A stretch of DNA of 64,000 nucleotides. Source: Brachycybe producta. Taxonomy: Eukaryota; Arthropoda; Diplopoda; Playtdesmida; Andrognathidae. Both the position numbers and the translations under genes were made by a program. Under the pieces are notes generated by a model. The model was not told the DNA's origin. It ran no database searches and saw only the letters and a list, made by a program, of their open reading frames with translations. Location: the NCBI GenBank assembly GCA_036925085.1, contig JAUPFP010000028.1, positions 412,001-476,000 on the forward strand. The letters run 5' to 3'. Positions 11,601-23,678 of this stretch are shown here, piece by piece. Each line of letters opens with the position of its first letter. The first letter of the stretch is position 1.

Positions 11601-14600
11601 GACGATCGACTTTTTTCAAACTACACATCCAAATTTTCTTTACAATTTATAGGTCAACTTTATTGTAAATTGATAATCGTAAATTACTAAATTTTTTAGC
11701 GAAAAAATTGTAACTTGTTAAAAAAAAAGTTTGCTTTAGTGAACAATAACAAGTTTTTTACTTAACTAATTTCAATCAAAATTGACCATTTATGACACAA
11801 ACCAATTTATTGTGCACTGATTATTCTAGTCTAAAATGCTGCTTAAAATAAAAGTTTAAAACATGGCCTTCACAAAAATTCAACGAGTCAAGCAAAGGTA
11901 TATTTAATAAAAGCTTGTTGCACACTACACCTCGGAATAGTATGATAACAAACATTTCATTGGAGCCCCGCACACTAGCTTGGATCAGATCAGAAACGCC
12001 ACGTCGGATCAGATATGGCAAGCTTCTCTGAAATGCTTGTTATCAAAATATTCCGAATCGTTCCATTCCTATCTGATGTAACTTGTGCTAAAAGCTTAAT
12101 GTTTTTGGACGAAAACCGTCCACGCACTTTTATTCAGGAAAATTTACTATGATAAATCGAAATTGTTTTCGGAAGTAAAGTGGTAGAAAATTATGCTAGA
12201 AATTATTTTATGGCAATGTCTTAAAAAATAAAAATTTTAATAGTCATTTGAAAATGGTCAGATTTTAGGTTTGCTTTTTGTATCAACAGTTCGAAAAAAA
12301 TTATTTTCGCTTCTTTTTTTTCAAACTGTCATAAAAAGTTTATTTTGAGAAATATCATCAAGAAAAAACTTTTAGCAATATCACCAACCATTCCAATTTC
12401 TAAAACACTGTGATTTCCTTTGTAATATTTCTCCTGAATAAAGTTTACTTGAAGACCCTAAATTTTACCAAAACCGTTAATAACCGTTAATTCAAATATG
12501 AAGTCAACTTAAGCAACATTTTAGATTATAAATTGAAACTAATCATCAAGTCTTGAATAAAAAGTCGATCATTGTAATAGGTTGTGTTTTCATTACCTAA
12601 AATCACTTATAACAGAACTTCGATCGTCATGAATGGAGTGCTGATCGAAGCTACTTAAAGAGCCAAGCGAACTGCACCTCGAAAACATGAGCGGAGTTTC
12701 TTCGGCAAAATGATCCTCTCCAAAAGTGACAGTCTTTTGCACTTCGGTTCCTTTTAATTCGACTTTCGTTGCATTATCATTTGCCGATTGATCGATATCT
12801 TCGTTGCGCTCCCCTTCGACTTTTGCAAAAACTTCTTCACTGACGTCAGTATCTTTCTCACCAAATTCTCTAGAAACATCAGAAGGCACCTCCTCTCCAT
12901 CATAATGATGGTCGCTTGCTTCGGTGCTATGAATGCTACTCAATGGACTTAATCGTGACAGGCAACCCGGCGTATCTTCAACACAGTAAGTCACCGGTTT
13001 ATCGACAGACGACACCGAAGACGGCGGCTTTTCGCCGTCTAAGCTGCAATGATTACCACTTCTTTCAGTAAGACTTTCACTATTTTTAATGCGAATCTCA
13101 GTCCGCAATTTTTTTTCAGCATTGTCCTTTTTATCACTTCTATCTTTAGAAATACTGTCATCGTTGCCAATAGGAGCAGTGACCTCTTTCAAATCACGTA
13201 AATCTGACAACGATGTTGCCGTAGAAAAGTTTAGCGGTGTATCTTCAGTACAATACGTCATCATTGTATCATCGTGAAACGATGGTTCCTTGGCACCGTA
13301 CTCATGAGTTAAGTAGGGACTTCCTTCTTGAGGAGCCGGAGCCTGAAAGGCATCTGTCGTATCAGTATCTTCTGTATAACGCAGACTAAAGTTTGTAGGT
13401 TGATCGGGACCATCCAAGTCCGTCTCGGCGTAATTCCCATAAATAATTGGCTCTGTATTCAACTTGTAATTATTGTCTGCTAATTGGCTATTAGTTCCCT
13501 GCCAATCGACGTTTGTTTGTTTCAATGTGGATTTTCCAAATCGATGCTTTTGTTCGCTATCGCTATGTCCAGCGTAAAGCTTGTTCGAAATATGGTTGTC
13601 AATCTTTGAGACTAAACGAGGTTTTGCTGCACCTTCAGACAGCCTATTATTTCCAACAGACTGACTTGATTCTTCGGAATATTTGAGACTGTAATCAACT
13701 GGTTGGTATCTGCTATCACTATCATCGAGGTTTAAGTTCTCGATCATAGACGTCAAGTTCGAATATTTGTCGAAAATCGTGTTTTGGTGAGAATTGGTTG
13801 TTACGTCATCTTGGCCGGTAATGTTATTGGAAGGAGAAGACGACTTCACAAACTTGTCAGATTCTGGAGTACTGTGAAGTTGCCCATGAACGACTTTCGA
13901 CAATGTCGACGAAGGTTTTAAATAACACGTTCCCTTAGTGCTGGGCTCATTTTTAATGATTTCGTTTTCTAGAGCAATCTGTCTCGTAACTTCTTGCATA
14001 ACATACTGAATTCGACTCTCGAGAACGTCAGGTGTAGCTCCAGTTAAGGTACTCTGCAATCTTTCGTGGCACGCCCCTTGCTCTTGCCGATGTCGCAAAA
14101 GAATATTCAAGTTGCCTAACCGGTCGTGTGATGAATCGGATTGAGTGCTCACAATGCTGTCTTTACTTTCTGATCTTGCGACATACTTTGGAGGTAACTG
14201 ACCTCCTACGCTATGATACATTCGCCCATGGAGTTGATACGGAGTTCCAAGTGGATAACAACCACGATCTACAGCCTGGTTGTGTAGTATATGATTTCCA
14301 CGAAAGTTATTAAACCGCGGCTCAGGATCCGAACGATGATGTGTTGGACTTGTCTTCGGACTGTCCAGATTTTCACACGTTTCGGCTAAATTATGATCCA
14401 GTTCCGCTTCGAGCGCTTTCTGCTTTCGCACCAAAAGCGATGGAGCACCCGACTTCGAGTATTTATCGTTACTCGACGCCAACCCACCAGGCTTAGCAGA
14501 CAACAGGTTTTTTAAAGCTGCCGAGCTCCCCATGGAGATCATTTTGTGTTTCGAATGGACGAGATTTCGTAACATTCCAACCGCACCCATATCCCAAAGA

Positions 14601-17600
14601 CTCTGTTGATCTTCAGTGCAGCGAGCAGATAAGTTCCATAAAGTACCACATGCATTGCTGACAATTGTTAAACTCGGAGACCGTAAATGTTGCAATAAAA
14701 TTTGTAGACAATTGTGTTGACGAAGCATGCAACGATAATCTTCGCGTACAGCTATGTGACTAGAAATGTTTCTCAGAATTCCACCGCCATTCTCGACAAT
14801 TGCGTGCGTGTTTGACGGACTTTTATACGTTAAAGTTCCAACGAGAAAAGCCAAAGCTCCTTCGACTGCACAGATCTCGGCCTTGTTCATGCTACAGTGA
14901 GCAGACAAATTCCACAGTGCAGATAAGATACTCTTCAACGTTGACTCTTTTTTGGCATCCATAGAAGCCCTCATCAGAGTGGCCACTGCTCCAACTTCTC
15001 TCAAAGTCTTTTTACTCGCTTGATCTGCTCTCCAAGATAAATTTCGAACAACACTGGCAATCACCTGAACAAAAAATATATATAAAACATCAATATTCTC
15101 TGAATGAGCGAGCTTAACGTAGTAAAAACTCAATCTTTTGCAAATTCACATAAAAGTTTCTTTTAAAAGAATAACTTCAAATTTATGCAAATATTATAAA
15201 TGCCTCACACTGGGAATTTCCTTCATAAGTTAATTTTCAAAATTAAGACACTCCAATCTTTTCATCTAAATGCCATTTAAAAATACCTTTTGAAACCACT
15301 CACAAAACCACACAAACCACTATAACTTTTGAACAACATTTGAAATTGTAATCACATCACGAAGGCTGTGGTCAGGTGTTAATGTCTATCGGTTGCAATA
15401 TTAAAAAGGTGTTTTTATTTTATCACCTTCTGAATTATGCTAATTTTATTGACATATGTTAAAAAATATAGACCTCAAAAAGGTCCATTTTGCTAACAAA
15501 CCTTTTGTTCTTCAGAAACATCTTTCAGCTTTACACAAAATTGTGCGGCCATCTTGTTAGACTCTTAGGCTAGCCACCCACCATCAATTTTGGCTTATCC
15601 ATCCTGGCATTTCAAAGCCAAGATGGATCGTGTAGGTGGTGGACTTTGTTAATTCGTTATTTTTTAATTCCTTTTTTATCTTTACCCGAACCTTCTGCTA
15701 AACCAACTGCTGGACCCACTTATAGAAAATCAGCCAAGTATATCAGATCACAAAAGAAGTTTTGGAAAGTATTCCAAATTCTGGCCGATTTTCTGGTAAA
15801 CGTAAAAGTAATACGCTATTTTCACGAGGTTTAAATTGCTGTTTGGTCGCTAGTCACTTAAGTAACGTTGTAATTGTTAAATGGACCACGTCTCATGACC
15901 CGTGCAACGCTGGAGTGTTTAGGCTTTTAATTACACTATGAAGTAATTCAATGCAAAACACAGACAAAAGTAAATAAATACGAATGAAAAGAAACATAAT
16001 GATGTACCTGGCGAAGGTCTTCGCTTGGAGAATGCAGCTGTGCAACAAGAGCTCTCATAAAAGGTCTCATCGAACAGAGCAAAGCTTTGTTCGTACCATC
16101 TCCAAAAGTAAGATTAGTAAGTGCCATGCCAGCGTAACGTCTAAGAGTGATGCAATACTGATCGTTCAGATTTCCGTGAGTCTCGTAGTCAACTTGAACG
16201 AGTTCGGCAATTGCCTGCAGGCCACCTGAAAAAAATAAAAACTAGAATGCAAACGAGCGTTAAGTTTGTACTAAAATAATTTATACCGAGTTGACACATC
16301 GCATGTCTGTGTTCTTCATCAAACGACAACTTCATCAGCATCGCCATCGCAGGTATCGGATGCTTATCAGTGATGACAGCTTCGGGACTAGTCTGGTCTT
16401 CGTCGCTTCCAGAATCAAAATCTCTTAACCCACCGCAGTAATCACGAATCTGCTCAAGCAGCCGAAGAACACGAGCTTCGCGTCGGCCACGTTTATCGTC
16501 TGGATGTGAATGTACAACATTATGCAATGCCTGACTAGCTCTTTGTCTCGTTTCTCTTGTTGGCCGTCTACCCTCCGCTTCACCGTCTTTGTCGTCGCCA
16601 TGCAGAAGCTCGACCAAGAGCGGCAAACAACCTTAACATAAAATTACCAAAAACACGTGTAAATAGAACTGACTGCTAACCCTTTTTACACTGCAAACTT
16701 TACCCGACTGTCTCATTGCTATACAACTATCGACAGAACTCGACATGCTTAGCAGTTTTCTGCTCATATCGTCTTTGTCGTGAGAGCCGAGCATCGATAG
16801 CAACGAATAAACCATTTCAACCTGAAGAAAAATCCAAATAGACAAAAGGTTTAGCTCGACGTTAAAAAAAACCCACACTTAATACATCGAACCTTTGTTC
16901 CTAGCTGTTGTGTATTCGACCTGCTACGATAACTTGCACCCAAACCGGCATTCGACTTGAAACTAGTAACACTGCCAGTATCTTGGTTATGAAAACTGTT
17001 AATACTAGTCGGACCACCCAAGCTGCTGGGTCCACTATGCCACAAAACTATCAAGTACAAATCAGTCTACTATTAATGATACTTAATACGCAGCTACTGA
17101 AAAAATGCTAACGAAAAAACCAACGAGATATCACTCTGGTTATTCTGCGTTCTAGAATCAAATTTAAAAAAAATTGTAATAATTAAGGTCAAAACATTTA
17201 TGTGAATAGCAAATAATCCCAATAAACGCAAAACATGTAAGAAACTTGTTCGTTTTATGAAGATAAAAATGCTTGAAGCAATTAATAGCCACAATATTCA
17301 GGAGTAATAAGAGAAAAAGTAAAACCAAAACGATTTAGGTTAAGGAACCCTCTGTAGAATTTCTTTCTGACCAAATTTCTAGAAAATTTTCAAAGATCAT
17401 GCGATTTGTGCGTTTTATGCATTTTTTATTTTGGATTAAACTGATTTTTATCGCACATATTATATGGCAATCATAGTGTACCCAAAAGAGATGAAACTGT
17501 CATTTGCGCCTTGTGCATTTTACAGAAAAGTTTGGCCCTTAAATATAAGGAATTTTAATTCTCGTTTTTCAATCAAATTCGGACCTTTTAATTTCCTTGT

Positions 17601-20600
17601 ACTTTTTCTAGTTTTAAGAGTTTCTTGTTTTCTCTTCTTAAAATTGTTTTCAAAACGCACAGTGTATCCAGAATTGGAATGAAATTTTTACTAAATCGCG
17701 ACGAAAAAAAACAAACAGATCGAAACCTTTATCGAGGGGCCATGAACCATGGTAGATGGAAGCTAAATTTGAAACATCCTCATCGGAAGTCGGAGGAGGT
17801 GGCGACGTACTCTCGGAAGCAAACATATCCATCGTTTGCGTAGCACTCGTTGTCATTTTAGATGACATTTTAAATTCCCCAGACTGTTCACCACGTTTCG
17901 ATTCATTCTACAATTCGAAACATTTATTTATTTCAGCTCGTATTTAAAAAAAAACGGAAAATTGAAATTCTCAACTCACTTCTTCACAAAGATCAGTCAT
18001 TGATTTCTCATTAAGTAGATCAGTATCTAAGTCACAGTTGACGTAATCATTAGAATTATCCTTTAACATAAAGAATCGATTTCAAAGTTAACACAAAACG
18101 TATATCATCGAAAGGAGGTATCAAATAGAAGTACTTGTTGTTGGTAAAGCTTCTTGATTTCTTTTTCGATAAGACAGATACTGTGTATCCGTGCCTCTTC
18201 CCTTCGGTGCATTTCTCCCCTTGTACCCAATTTCTGTTGCATCGTTTCTCTCAGGCATTCTGCATCTCGTTCCAGTTGTTGTTTTAGAGTGTGGTCCGCT
18301 TGCGTTATATACTAAAAAAAATAGAAGCGAAAACTTTTTGGCAAAAATTTCCTTTTTGCTGTTTTTAATGACATAACAAGCCCCCCCCCCCCCCCCCAAA
18401 AAAAAAGATCTTCAATTGGCTACATGTCAACATATGTCGGTGAAATAAACACGTAAAACGGTGCCATTCTACTACGTACGTACCCCATTATCATGAGACA
18501 GTTGAAGCAATTGTTGATTTATTCTTTCCATGCAAGCAAGAAACCACTGCTTCTCTTTTTCTTCCATTTCTATGTCTTGAAGGATTCTCGTTCTGAAAAA
18601 GAGGTTTTTTTTTTAATAGTATGCTCAATTAGCAAGACGTAAAATGACAGCTGGAAAATCTGCTACGATTTTTCATTCTCTTTCTCTTTTTAGATCTGAC
18701 TCACCCATTCGTTTACACTGTCTACATGTTAAATGTCCCATGTTACAGTGTAATTACGGGCAAAAATTCAATAAAGAAACTTAGAACTTGTGTGATGATA
18801 CACACATCGCTGTTCCTTGACACACTAATCTTTTCCTTCGTGTCGATCGGTTATGAACATATGACAAGTATATGAAAATTAAGCGCTACAGTTTGCGGCC
18901 TGGCTGGCCATTGTTGAGCCCCCAGTTTTGGAGCCTCCATTGAACAGTGCCAATACTTTGGCGGAAAGTTCACAGGTTTACTCCTCGCTTTTCCTGGGAC
19001 ACAATAGGCTATATAAGGGGTGGGATTGTTCTTCTTGTAACGTCATCTACCAACATGAGGTAGCTCTGCGCAATTTGACGAATTCCGAGCCAATTTTTTC
19101 TTCATCAAAAGTCATACAGGCTTCAGGATTATTTTCAGTCATTGTAACTGAGGTCAGGTTGTCAAGTTAGCCAAGTATGGATATCATCGTTGGACCATGG
19201 AGTACAGCTTCTTGAGGTTAAAGAAAACTTCTCGGACTTTCTAGTGTGAGACTGCGAGTGAATACTTAAGTCAAGTGGGAACTTCGTCGTGTGAACGTCA
19301 TTGAGCTACGGCGACTCCTGACATGCTACAATTGCAAAACCGTGCGCAATGGTATTTCAATGTGCTCCAGAAGTTCAAGATCTAAGTTTTTCTCTCTTGA
19401 ATTTAAACCCTAGTGTTCTAAACTACTTAAGGTATAGTGATAAGTAATAAAACGGCATCAAAAGTACATATTTATTGAAAATCTACAGCTTTTGAGAACA
19501 TCTGCAAACTGGAGAACACTTATGAGACCTATTTAGGACATACTACTCTGGTTTTAAAAGTGTAAACGTTCCTCGAATTCTGGTTGTTCTGTATTTCAGA
19601 CTCAAAGTTAAGCGAAACTTGAAAAAGTTTGAGAAACTAGAAGAGTCAACTCAGTCACTTAAGGATATTTTGATTATGAAATCTTTTAAAATAAACATTT
19701 TATGACAGTTTGAAAATGATCCAACTTTAAGATATTTTTTTAACTTTTGTCTATAAACAGTTTATTTTGAAAAATATCAACATGAAACTACTAATATGTG
19801 ACTCAGCTACCATTCTAGTTTCTAACACACTTTCAATTTCTTTCTAGTTTTCATCGTGAAGCGCAGTAAACCCGCGTTTCAAAATCAGCTCTTCATCAAA
19901 CAACATAATGTTTTCTTTTTTTAATTTTGGGCATATTAAAAAATACAAGGACGTTTTTGGAACTTTTTCATTTCTAAAATGTTATAAACGTTTTCGGAAT
20001 TTTGAGAACTTGAGGCCATTTGAGAAAATGTCGAAATTTGGCCTTTTTTTCTTCACAAACCAGCTCTTTTTTAACCTTACACAAGATTTCGAAGATAGTA
20101 TATTTCAAAAACTACTGAGTGCTGTCCAACACTTTTGATATTTTATGGGCCACTTAAATACTTTTCGAAGACGATTTCTGATGAAAATCGTTCTTCAATG
20201 TCATGAATTCTAAAACGTTGCAATCATTAGTAGTAAATTATTTCGTTTTAAGCTGCATAAAAAAACATGCTACAACAAAGTAACAATTCAAAAATAGGGT
20301 ATACAAGTCAATGACCAAAAAAAAAAAAAAAAACTTCACTTTAAAAGATACCTTTCTCTCTCGAGCTGCACAACCTGGGCTTGCAGACTTCCTGGATTAT
20401 GTTCGGAAAGATCGTTTTCGATACATCGGCCATTTGACTGCCGATTATCGGGTATCCCGTTCCGTGTCGTCTCCGTTGCCATTTGCTCATTTTCACTGCT
20501 GTCCATTCTGTCGTGAAGATGCGTCAGAACTTCTTTCATGGTGGATGCTTCATTCTCGAGCTTGCAAAGATGATTGGAATTATCTTCTAATTCCTAACAA

Positions 20601-20759
20601 GACACGAAAAAAACCAAACTCGAATCAGATCTTAAGACACACATCGAAGCCAAGCACACAAAAAATGATCTTTTGTTCGCTCACTTTGCGTAAATTGCTG
20701 TTTTCCACCCTTAAGTTGTCTACTTGTTTGAGGAGGTCATCGTAAGATGAAAATTCCAT
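4928..20759 (-). CDS. APC: Adenomatous polyposis coli protein (APC), complete
   Basis: Cytoplasmic scaffold of the beta-catenin destruction complex and a microtubule plus-end binder. Coding exons, 5' to 3': 20759-20685, 20593-20352, 18592-18484, 18311-18135, 18060-17980, 17907-17727, 17047-16893, 16821-16704, 16631-16287, 16225-16008, 15064-12597, 11561-11162, 10141-9352, 9193-9035, 8649-4928. All junctions are GT-AG and phase-consistent, giving 9240 nt and 3079 residues (human APC has 2843). The start is supported by an upstream in-frame TGA and the conserved S-Y-D-x-L-L-K-Q-V opening. Domain order is coiled coil, Armadillo repeats, two 15-aa repeats, seven 20-aa repeats, three SAMP motifs, basic region and SxIP. 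The order and counts match the APC rather than the APC2 pattern. The last residues are V-T-T-A instead of V-T-S-V. A 5' noncoding exon must lie upstream. Confidence 0.95.
9035..9193 (-). CDS. APC: APC exon 14: small cassette-type exon
   Basis: A 159-nt exon with both flanking introns in phase 1, so it can be skipped without a frameshift. It encodes a polar Ser/Thr/Asn-rich segment of about 53 residues with no recognised motif, between the SAMP1/2 exon and the last exon. Splice sites are ttttttcag and gtaatt. Confidence 0.8.
9352..10141 (-). CDS. APC: APC exon 13: two SAMP motifs and fifth 20-aa repeat
   Basis: A 790-nt exon (phase 0 to 1). Two Axin-binding SAMP motifs are present: C-I-N-S-A-M-P at about 9999-10024 and C-I-R-S-G-M-P at about 9630-9653, the second with Gly for Ala. 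Each is preceded by an acidic run as in human APC. A 20-aa repeat (A-E-E-G-T-P with N-I-S for the usual F-S) lies at about 9401-9430. The second SAMP keeps the M-P that contacts the Axin RGS domain. Confidence 0.9.
10142..12596 (-). other. APC introns on either side of exon 12
   Basis: The two introns (10142-11161 and 11562-12596) sit inside what is one giant exon in human APC. Each contains a copy of the ~230-bp palindromic family (about 10555-10820 and 12165-12425). No further coding sequence is seen. Confidence 0.7.
11162..11561 (-). CDS. APC: APC exon 12: conserved SPSDLPDSPGQT block and fourth 20-aa repeat
   Basis: A 400-nt exon (phase 2 to 0). Shortly after its start it encodes S-P-S-D-L-P-D-S-P-G-Q-T, identical to the human block just downstream of the third 20-aa repeat, in or near the beta-catenin inhibitory region. 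A 20-aa repeat follows at about 11310-11343 (D-E-G-T-P-L-E-F-S then T-S-L-S-S-L), then an acidic Asp/Glu/Ser tail. Confidence 0.9.
12597..14480 (-). CDS. APC: APC exon 11, 3' part: 15-aa repeats and first three 20-aa repeats
   Basis: After the Armadillo domain the exon becomes Ser/Asp-rich. Two beta-catenin-binding 15-aa repeats are seen at about 13677-13707 (Q-P-V-D-Y-S-L-K-Y-S) and 13377-13405 (Q-P-T-N-F-S-L-R-Y-T). Three 20-aa repeats (E-D-T-P-x-x-F/L-S core) are at about 13227-13260, 12961-12993 and 12687-12715. These bind beta-catenin once phosphorylated by CK1/GSK3. The exon ends in S-D-F at a gtaatg donor. Human APC has three or four 15-aa repeats, so one appears to be missing or unrecognisable. 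Confidence 0.9.
14480..16631 (-). CDS. APC: APC exons 9, 10 and 5' part of 11: Armadillo repeat domain
   Basis: Exon 9 (16631-16287), exon 10 (16225-16008) and the first ~580 nt of exon 11 (from 15064). Near-identical human blocks include L-M-K-L-S-F-D-E-E-H-R-H-A-M, L-R-R-Y-A-G-M-A-L-T-N-L-T-F-G-D, V-R-N-L-S-W-R-A-D, S-A-L-W-N-L-S-A-H-C, G-G-G-I-L-R-N and N-A-C-G-T-L-W-N-L-S-A-R. This superhelical groove binds partners such as ASEF, IQGAP1, KAP3 and Sam68 in vertebrates. It is the best conserved part of the gene. Confidence 0.95.
16704..18060 (-). CDS. APC: APC exons 5-8: linker and start of the Armadillo domain
   Basis: Residues 202-379. Exons 5 and 6 (18060-17980, 17907-17727) encode a polar linker with little similarity to human; exon 6 has a short P-P-P-P run. 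Exon 7 (17047-16893) is Ser/Gly-rich and ends L-G-T-K. Exon 8 (16821-16704) begins V-E-M-V-Y-S-L-L-S-M-L-G, followed by H-D-K-D-D-M-S-R, which is almost the human sequence at the start of the Armadillo region. The exon 6 donor (gtttcg) and exon 7 donor (gttcga) are unusual but are supported by frame and by the conserved junction. Confidence 0.85.
18135..20759 (-). CDS. APC: APC exons 1-4: N-terminal coiled-coil dimerisation region
   Basis: Residues 1-201. Exon 1 (25 codons) and exon 2 start encode a heptad coiled coil with core positions L9, V13, L16, N20, L23, L27, N30, L34 and L37, as in the human homodimerisation helix. The block N-S-N-L-R then E-L-E-D-N-S-N-H-L is nearly identical to human. 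Exon 2 carries T-M-K-E-V-L and ends in L-E-R-E-R. Exon 3 gives I-E-M-E-E-K-E-K-Q-W, matching human D-K-E-E-K-E-K-D-W. Exon 4 (177 nt, phase 0-0) matches the second helix, with Q-K-L-G-T and A-R-I near L-I-E-K-E-I. Exon 4 and the following exon 5 (81 nt) could be skipped without a frameshift. Confidence 0.9.
18593..20351 (-). other. APC intron 2 with a palindromic repeat
   Basis: A long intron between the coiled-coil exons. It holds one copy of the ~230-bp palindromic family (about 19540-19850). I see no conserved exon; short open frames here have no coding character. Confidence 0.7.
19540..19850. mobile_element. Member of the ~230-bp palindromic family (type copy)
   Basis: The left arm 'gagaaactagaagagt..actcagtcactta' pairs with 'agtgactcagctaccattctagtttct' on the right, and inner blocks 'atattttgat..gaaatctttt' pair with 'gaaaaatatcaacatga'. 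Other clear copies are near 10555-10820, 12165-12425, 44920-45110, 50605-50830, 51640-51915 and 54310-54630. A possible partial copy is at 56750-56900. Confidence 0.75.
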
Positions 20760-20778
20760 CTTTCAGCACCATCTCCTG
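20757..20778 (-). promoter_or_regulatory. APC translation start with overlapping upstream ATG
   Basis: A strong acceptor (long pyrimidine run then gagcag) lies about 19 nt before the APC ATG. Between them sits an out-of-frame ATG opening an 11-codon frame that overlaps the APC start and stops inside exon 1. The APC frame has a TGA two codons upstream. If the acceptor is used in the mRNA, the leader holds a short overlapping uORF that could dampen APC translation. Confidence 0.5.
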
Positions 20779-20954
20779 CTCAGAAAAAAAAAAAAAACAG
20801 AAAAGACAAAAACGGTGGGCCACCCCTTATCAGAAAAAGTATTTCAAGAACACACACTCTGCATGCGTTTTTATCAGCAAACAAAACTCTTTCACAATAA
20901 AATAAAGCAAGAATTGTAAATTAATTTAATTTGTGTAATAATAATTAAAAGCAC

Positions 20955-21020
20955 AGAGGCGGAACTAATAAGCACTCGGCTTTTGCATCCAACTGACCAA
21001 CTGAGCCAGAATCTTGTGGC
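20955..21020 (-). repeat. Possible tRNA-derived SINE remnant
   Basis: On the minus strand, TGGCTCAGTTGGTCAG (about 21008-20993) is an excellent tRNA A-box. A degenerate B-box-like stretch (AGTTCCGCC) follows about 30 nt later. The segment does not fold into a full tRNA by eye, so a SINE head or tRNA pseudogene is likelier than a working tRNA. Confidence 0.35.
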
Positions 21021-23630
21021 CCTGCATTCACGGTTCAAATACAAATACACAGTATATGTCTGAACCACTTCTAAGTACATTCATTTTAGACCCTTATCGC
21101 AAAAAAGAATCATTTGAACTGAAACATTAAATTAAATGTACGAGCTCGTACAATATTCTGTGCTACGCAACTATCAATTAACTCATAATGTGGTCTCCAC
21201 CACCCATTAAGTAGACCTACTGGCCCTGATAGTGATGTGCCAAAAAAACAAAAAGGATGTTTGACCCTCAAATTAATGGAGGTAAATAGAATAACAAACC
21301 ACGGGGTTATGACCCCCTCCCCACCTCCCTTGGCGGTAACCTCCAACCTAGCTCTCTTCCAAGAGCCGGCCCATGCTAAAAAAAAAAACCACAGTGATCC
21401 AGGTACATAACCAACTTAGTGATAAGAAAGGTTATCACTACATAGAGATCACACAAAGTTGACTTTGAACTTTCTCTTGGCAAAGTGCGCCCTTTTTTTT
21501 TTTTCTTATTTCGAAAAGGTTTTACAGTAACTTTCAATAAACAATTTTTTTTTTTTTTTAATGCAAATCAAATGTTATCAACAAAGTGTTAACGTCAGTG
21601 GTGAATCTCACACTGGATCGTTTTCCAGCAACATGAATGTAAAATAAATGAATCTAATATTGCTGCAAATCATGCACAATATTATTTAGGCATTGATCTG
21701 CACACTGGCTAGAAATTTTGCTGATTTACTACCGAATCGGTCGTGAATTCTGTTTATTTCCTAACCAAGTTATACACACGTACAACAACGGAGTCAATGG
21801 ACACAAGACACCACAAAACCCTAATTACGAAAACATGTTTCACACAAACTCACTCACAAAGTCTCACATACTGTGTATTACACAAAAAAAAACATAAAGA
21901 GTGTATTTTGATGTAAAAGAATAGAAACAAAGAAAAGGGGAGGGGGGGGGGGGGGAGGGAGATGTATGCTTGAGATTAAATGCTTTCTAAAATTAATTCT
22001 TGGTGAATTTTTATCAGAAAATGGCATGGCGCCACAAAAACCACAAAACAACAAATATGGCAACTTAGTAAGCAGAAAAGAAGAAGAAGAAAAAATATAG
22101 AAGCAAATAAACAGCTCGGTCAATATCTTGCAAAAAGACCCTCTTCAAATTTAGACAGACACACTGGCTACAAAATGGGAAGAGAGAAGAAGGCCATTTT
22201 ATACAAAAAAAAAAAAAAAAAAAAACAGAAAGAGAGAGAGAAAACAGCAAACTCTAAATTGCACAAAACGGAAAGCTAAAAAGAATATTTAAATATAAAA
22301 AAAAAATTCCATATATTTTTAGTTTCAAACTGAAAAAGAAAAGTGCATACAATATGACTCAGAAATTAATAAATGACAATTACCACAATTCTCATCGTCA
22401 TCTCATAATTAAATTGATCTCTTGTTGTAGAATAATAACATAAACAAAGCTTAATTTGTGTTCTACTGAAGAACGACTTTTATTGATTGCACTTTCAGTT
22501 TGATGAAAACCTCCGTAGAAAAAAAAAAGCCCTAATAATGGGCAACTCAACCCAAATTTATATAACATAAAAGATACCACACCATCCACCTCCCCCCCCC
22601 CCCCGCCCCCCACGCCCTCCCTTCTTGTTATAGAAGATGTTATATACATAAAAATCAGCACATAAAATGTTGAGATGATGGAATCGATATAAATATTGGA
22701 TGAAGTTAAATAACAAAAAAAGGGCGTGTGTTCAAGGTATGCGTCACACAGAAACAAGAGGGTTTTATTAAACAGTAAACTCAGCAAAGGTAAAACACTG
22801 CGCTGAGAAGCTACTTTAATGTCCGATCCACATCAAGCTGACAAAACACAAACTCAAGTGTATCGAGACAAACAGGCGACAATTCTAAAACAGTTCTACG
22901 AATTTTGTATTTCGTTTTTGTTTTGTCTGCAAATTCACAAACTTTTCCATAATCCGCCACAAGTCGGTAAATATCAAAAGGGGGGGTCTGTGTTTTGTCT
23001 CCGTATTACGCAACATTTTGTCAACTGTCTTTGCAGTATGGACAGTTAGTACAACAACGGAACAGTGGCTGACCTAAATCAGCCCTCAAATAAGCCTCAA
23101 AAGGATTAAATCATTTTTATTTTGAACACCTACTCAAAACCAATAATAATATGTAGGCCTACTGAAATCTCTGAAGAAAACGAAAAGAAATAAGCCACAA
23201 AAACAGTTGCGAACTCATCGCATACAAAAATAACAAGTCAAAAGATGACAAAGATGCGCAACACCCTTTTTAAAAACGAAAAACATTCCACATTATATTA
23301 TTGTGAAAGATGACAATTTTTATTGCTGGATGGATTCGAGTCAAACTAAAAAGGCGACTTGAGAATTATGACATTCTCCCCCTTCGACCGATTTCTACTC
23401 AAATAAGTAAAAAACAAAGGGGGGAGAAAGAGGGAATTTCGGTGTCAATTAAGAATATGATTCACAATATAAGAATTCACAATATAAGAAACAATTGTTC
23501 TACACTAAAGTACATTGAATAGACAAGGTTACTACAGGCAATATTGAAAGGAGGGAAAAATATACCGATCCACAGGAATTCATTCTTATATCACAGAAGG
23601 ATTGAGAGGAGTTCCATCCATCCATCCATC

Positions 23631-23634
<4 letters not shown>

Positions 23635-23676
<42 letters not shown>
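23635..23676. repeat. (GA)n microsatellite
   Basis: An uninterrupted run of about 20 GA units, preceded by a short (CATC)n stretch (about 23616-23631). A shorter GA run is at about 26771-26796. Confidence 0.95.
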
Positions 23677-23678
<2 letters not shown>

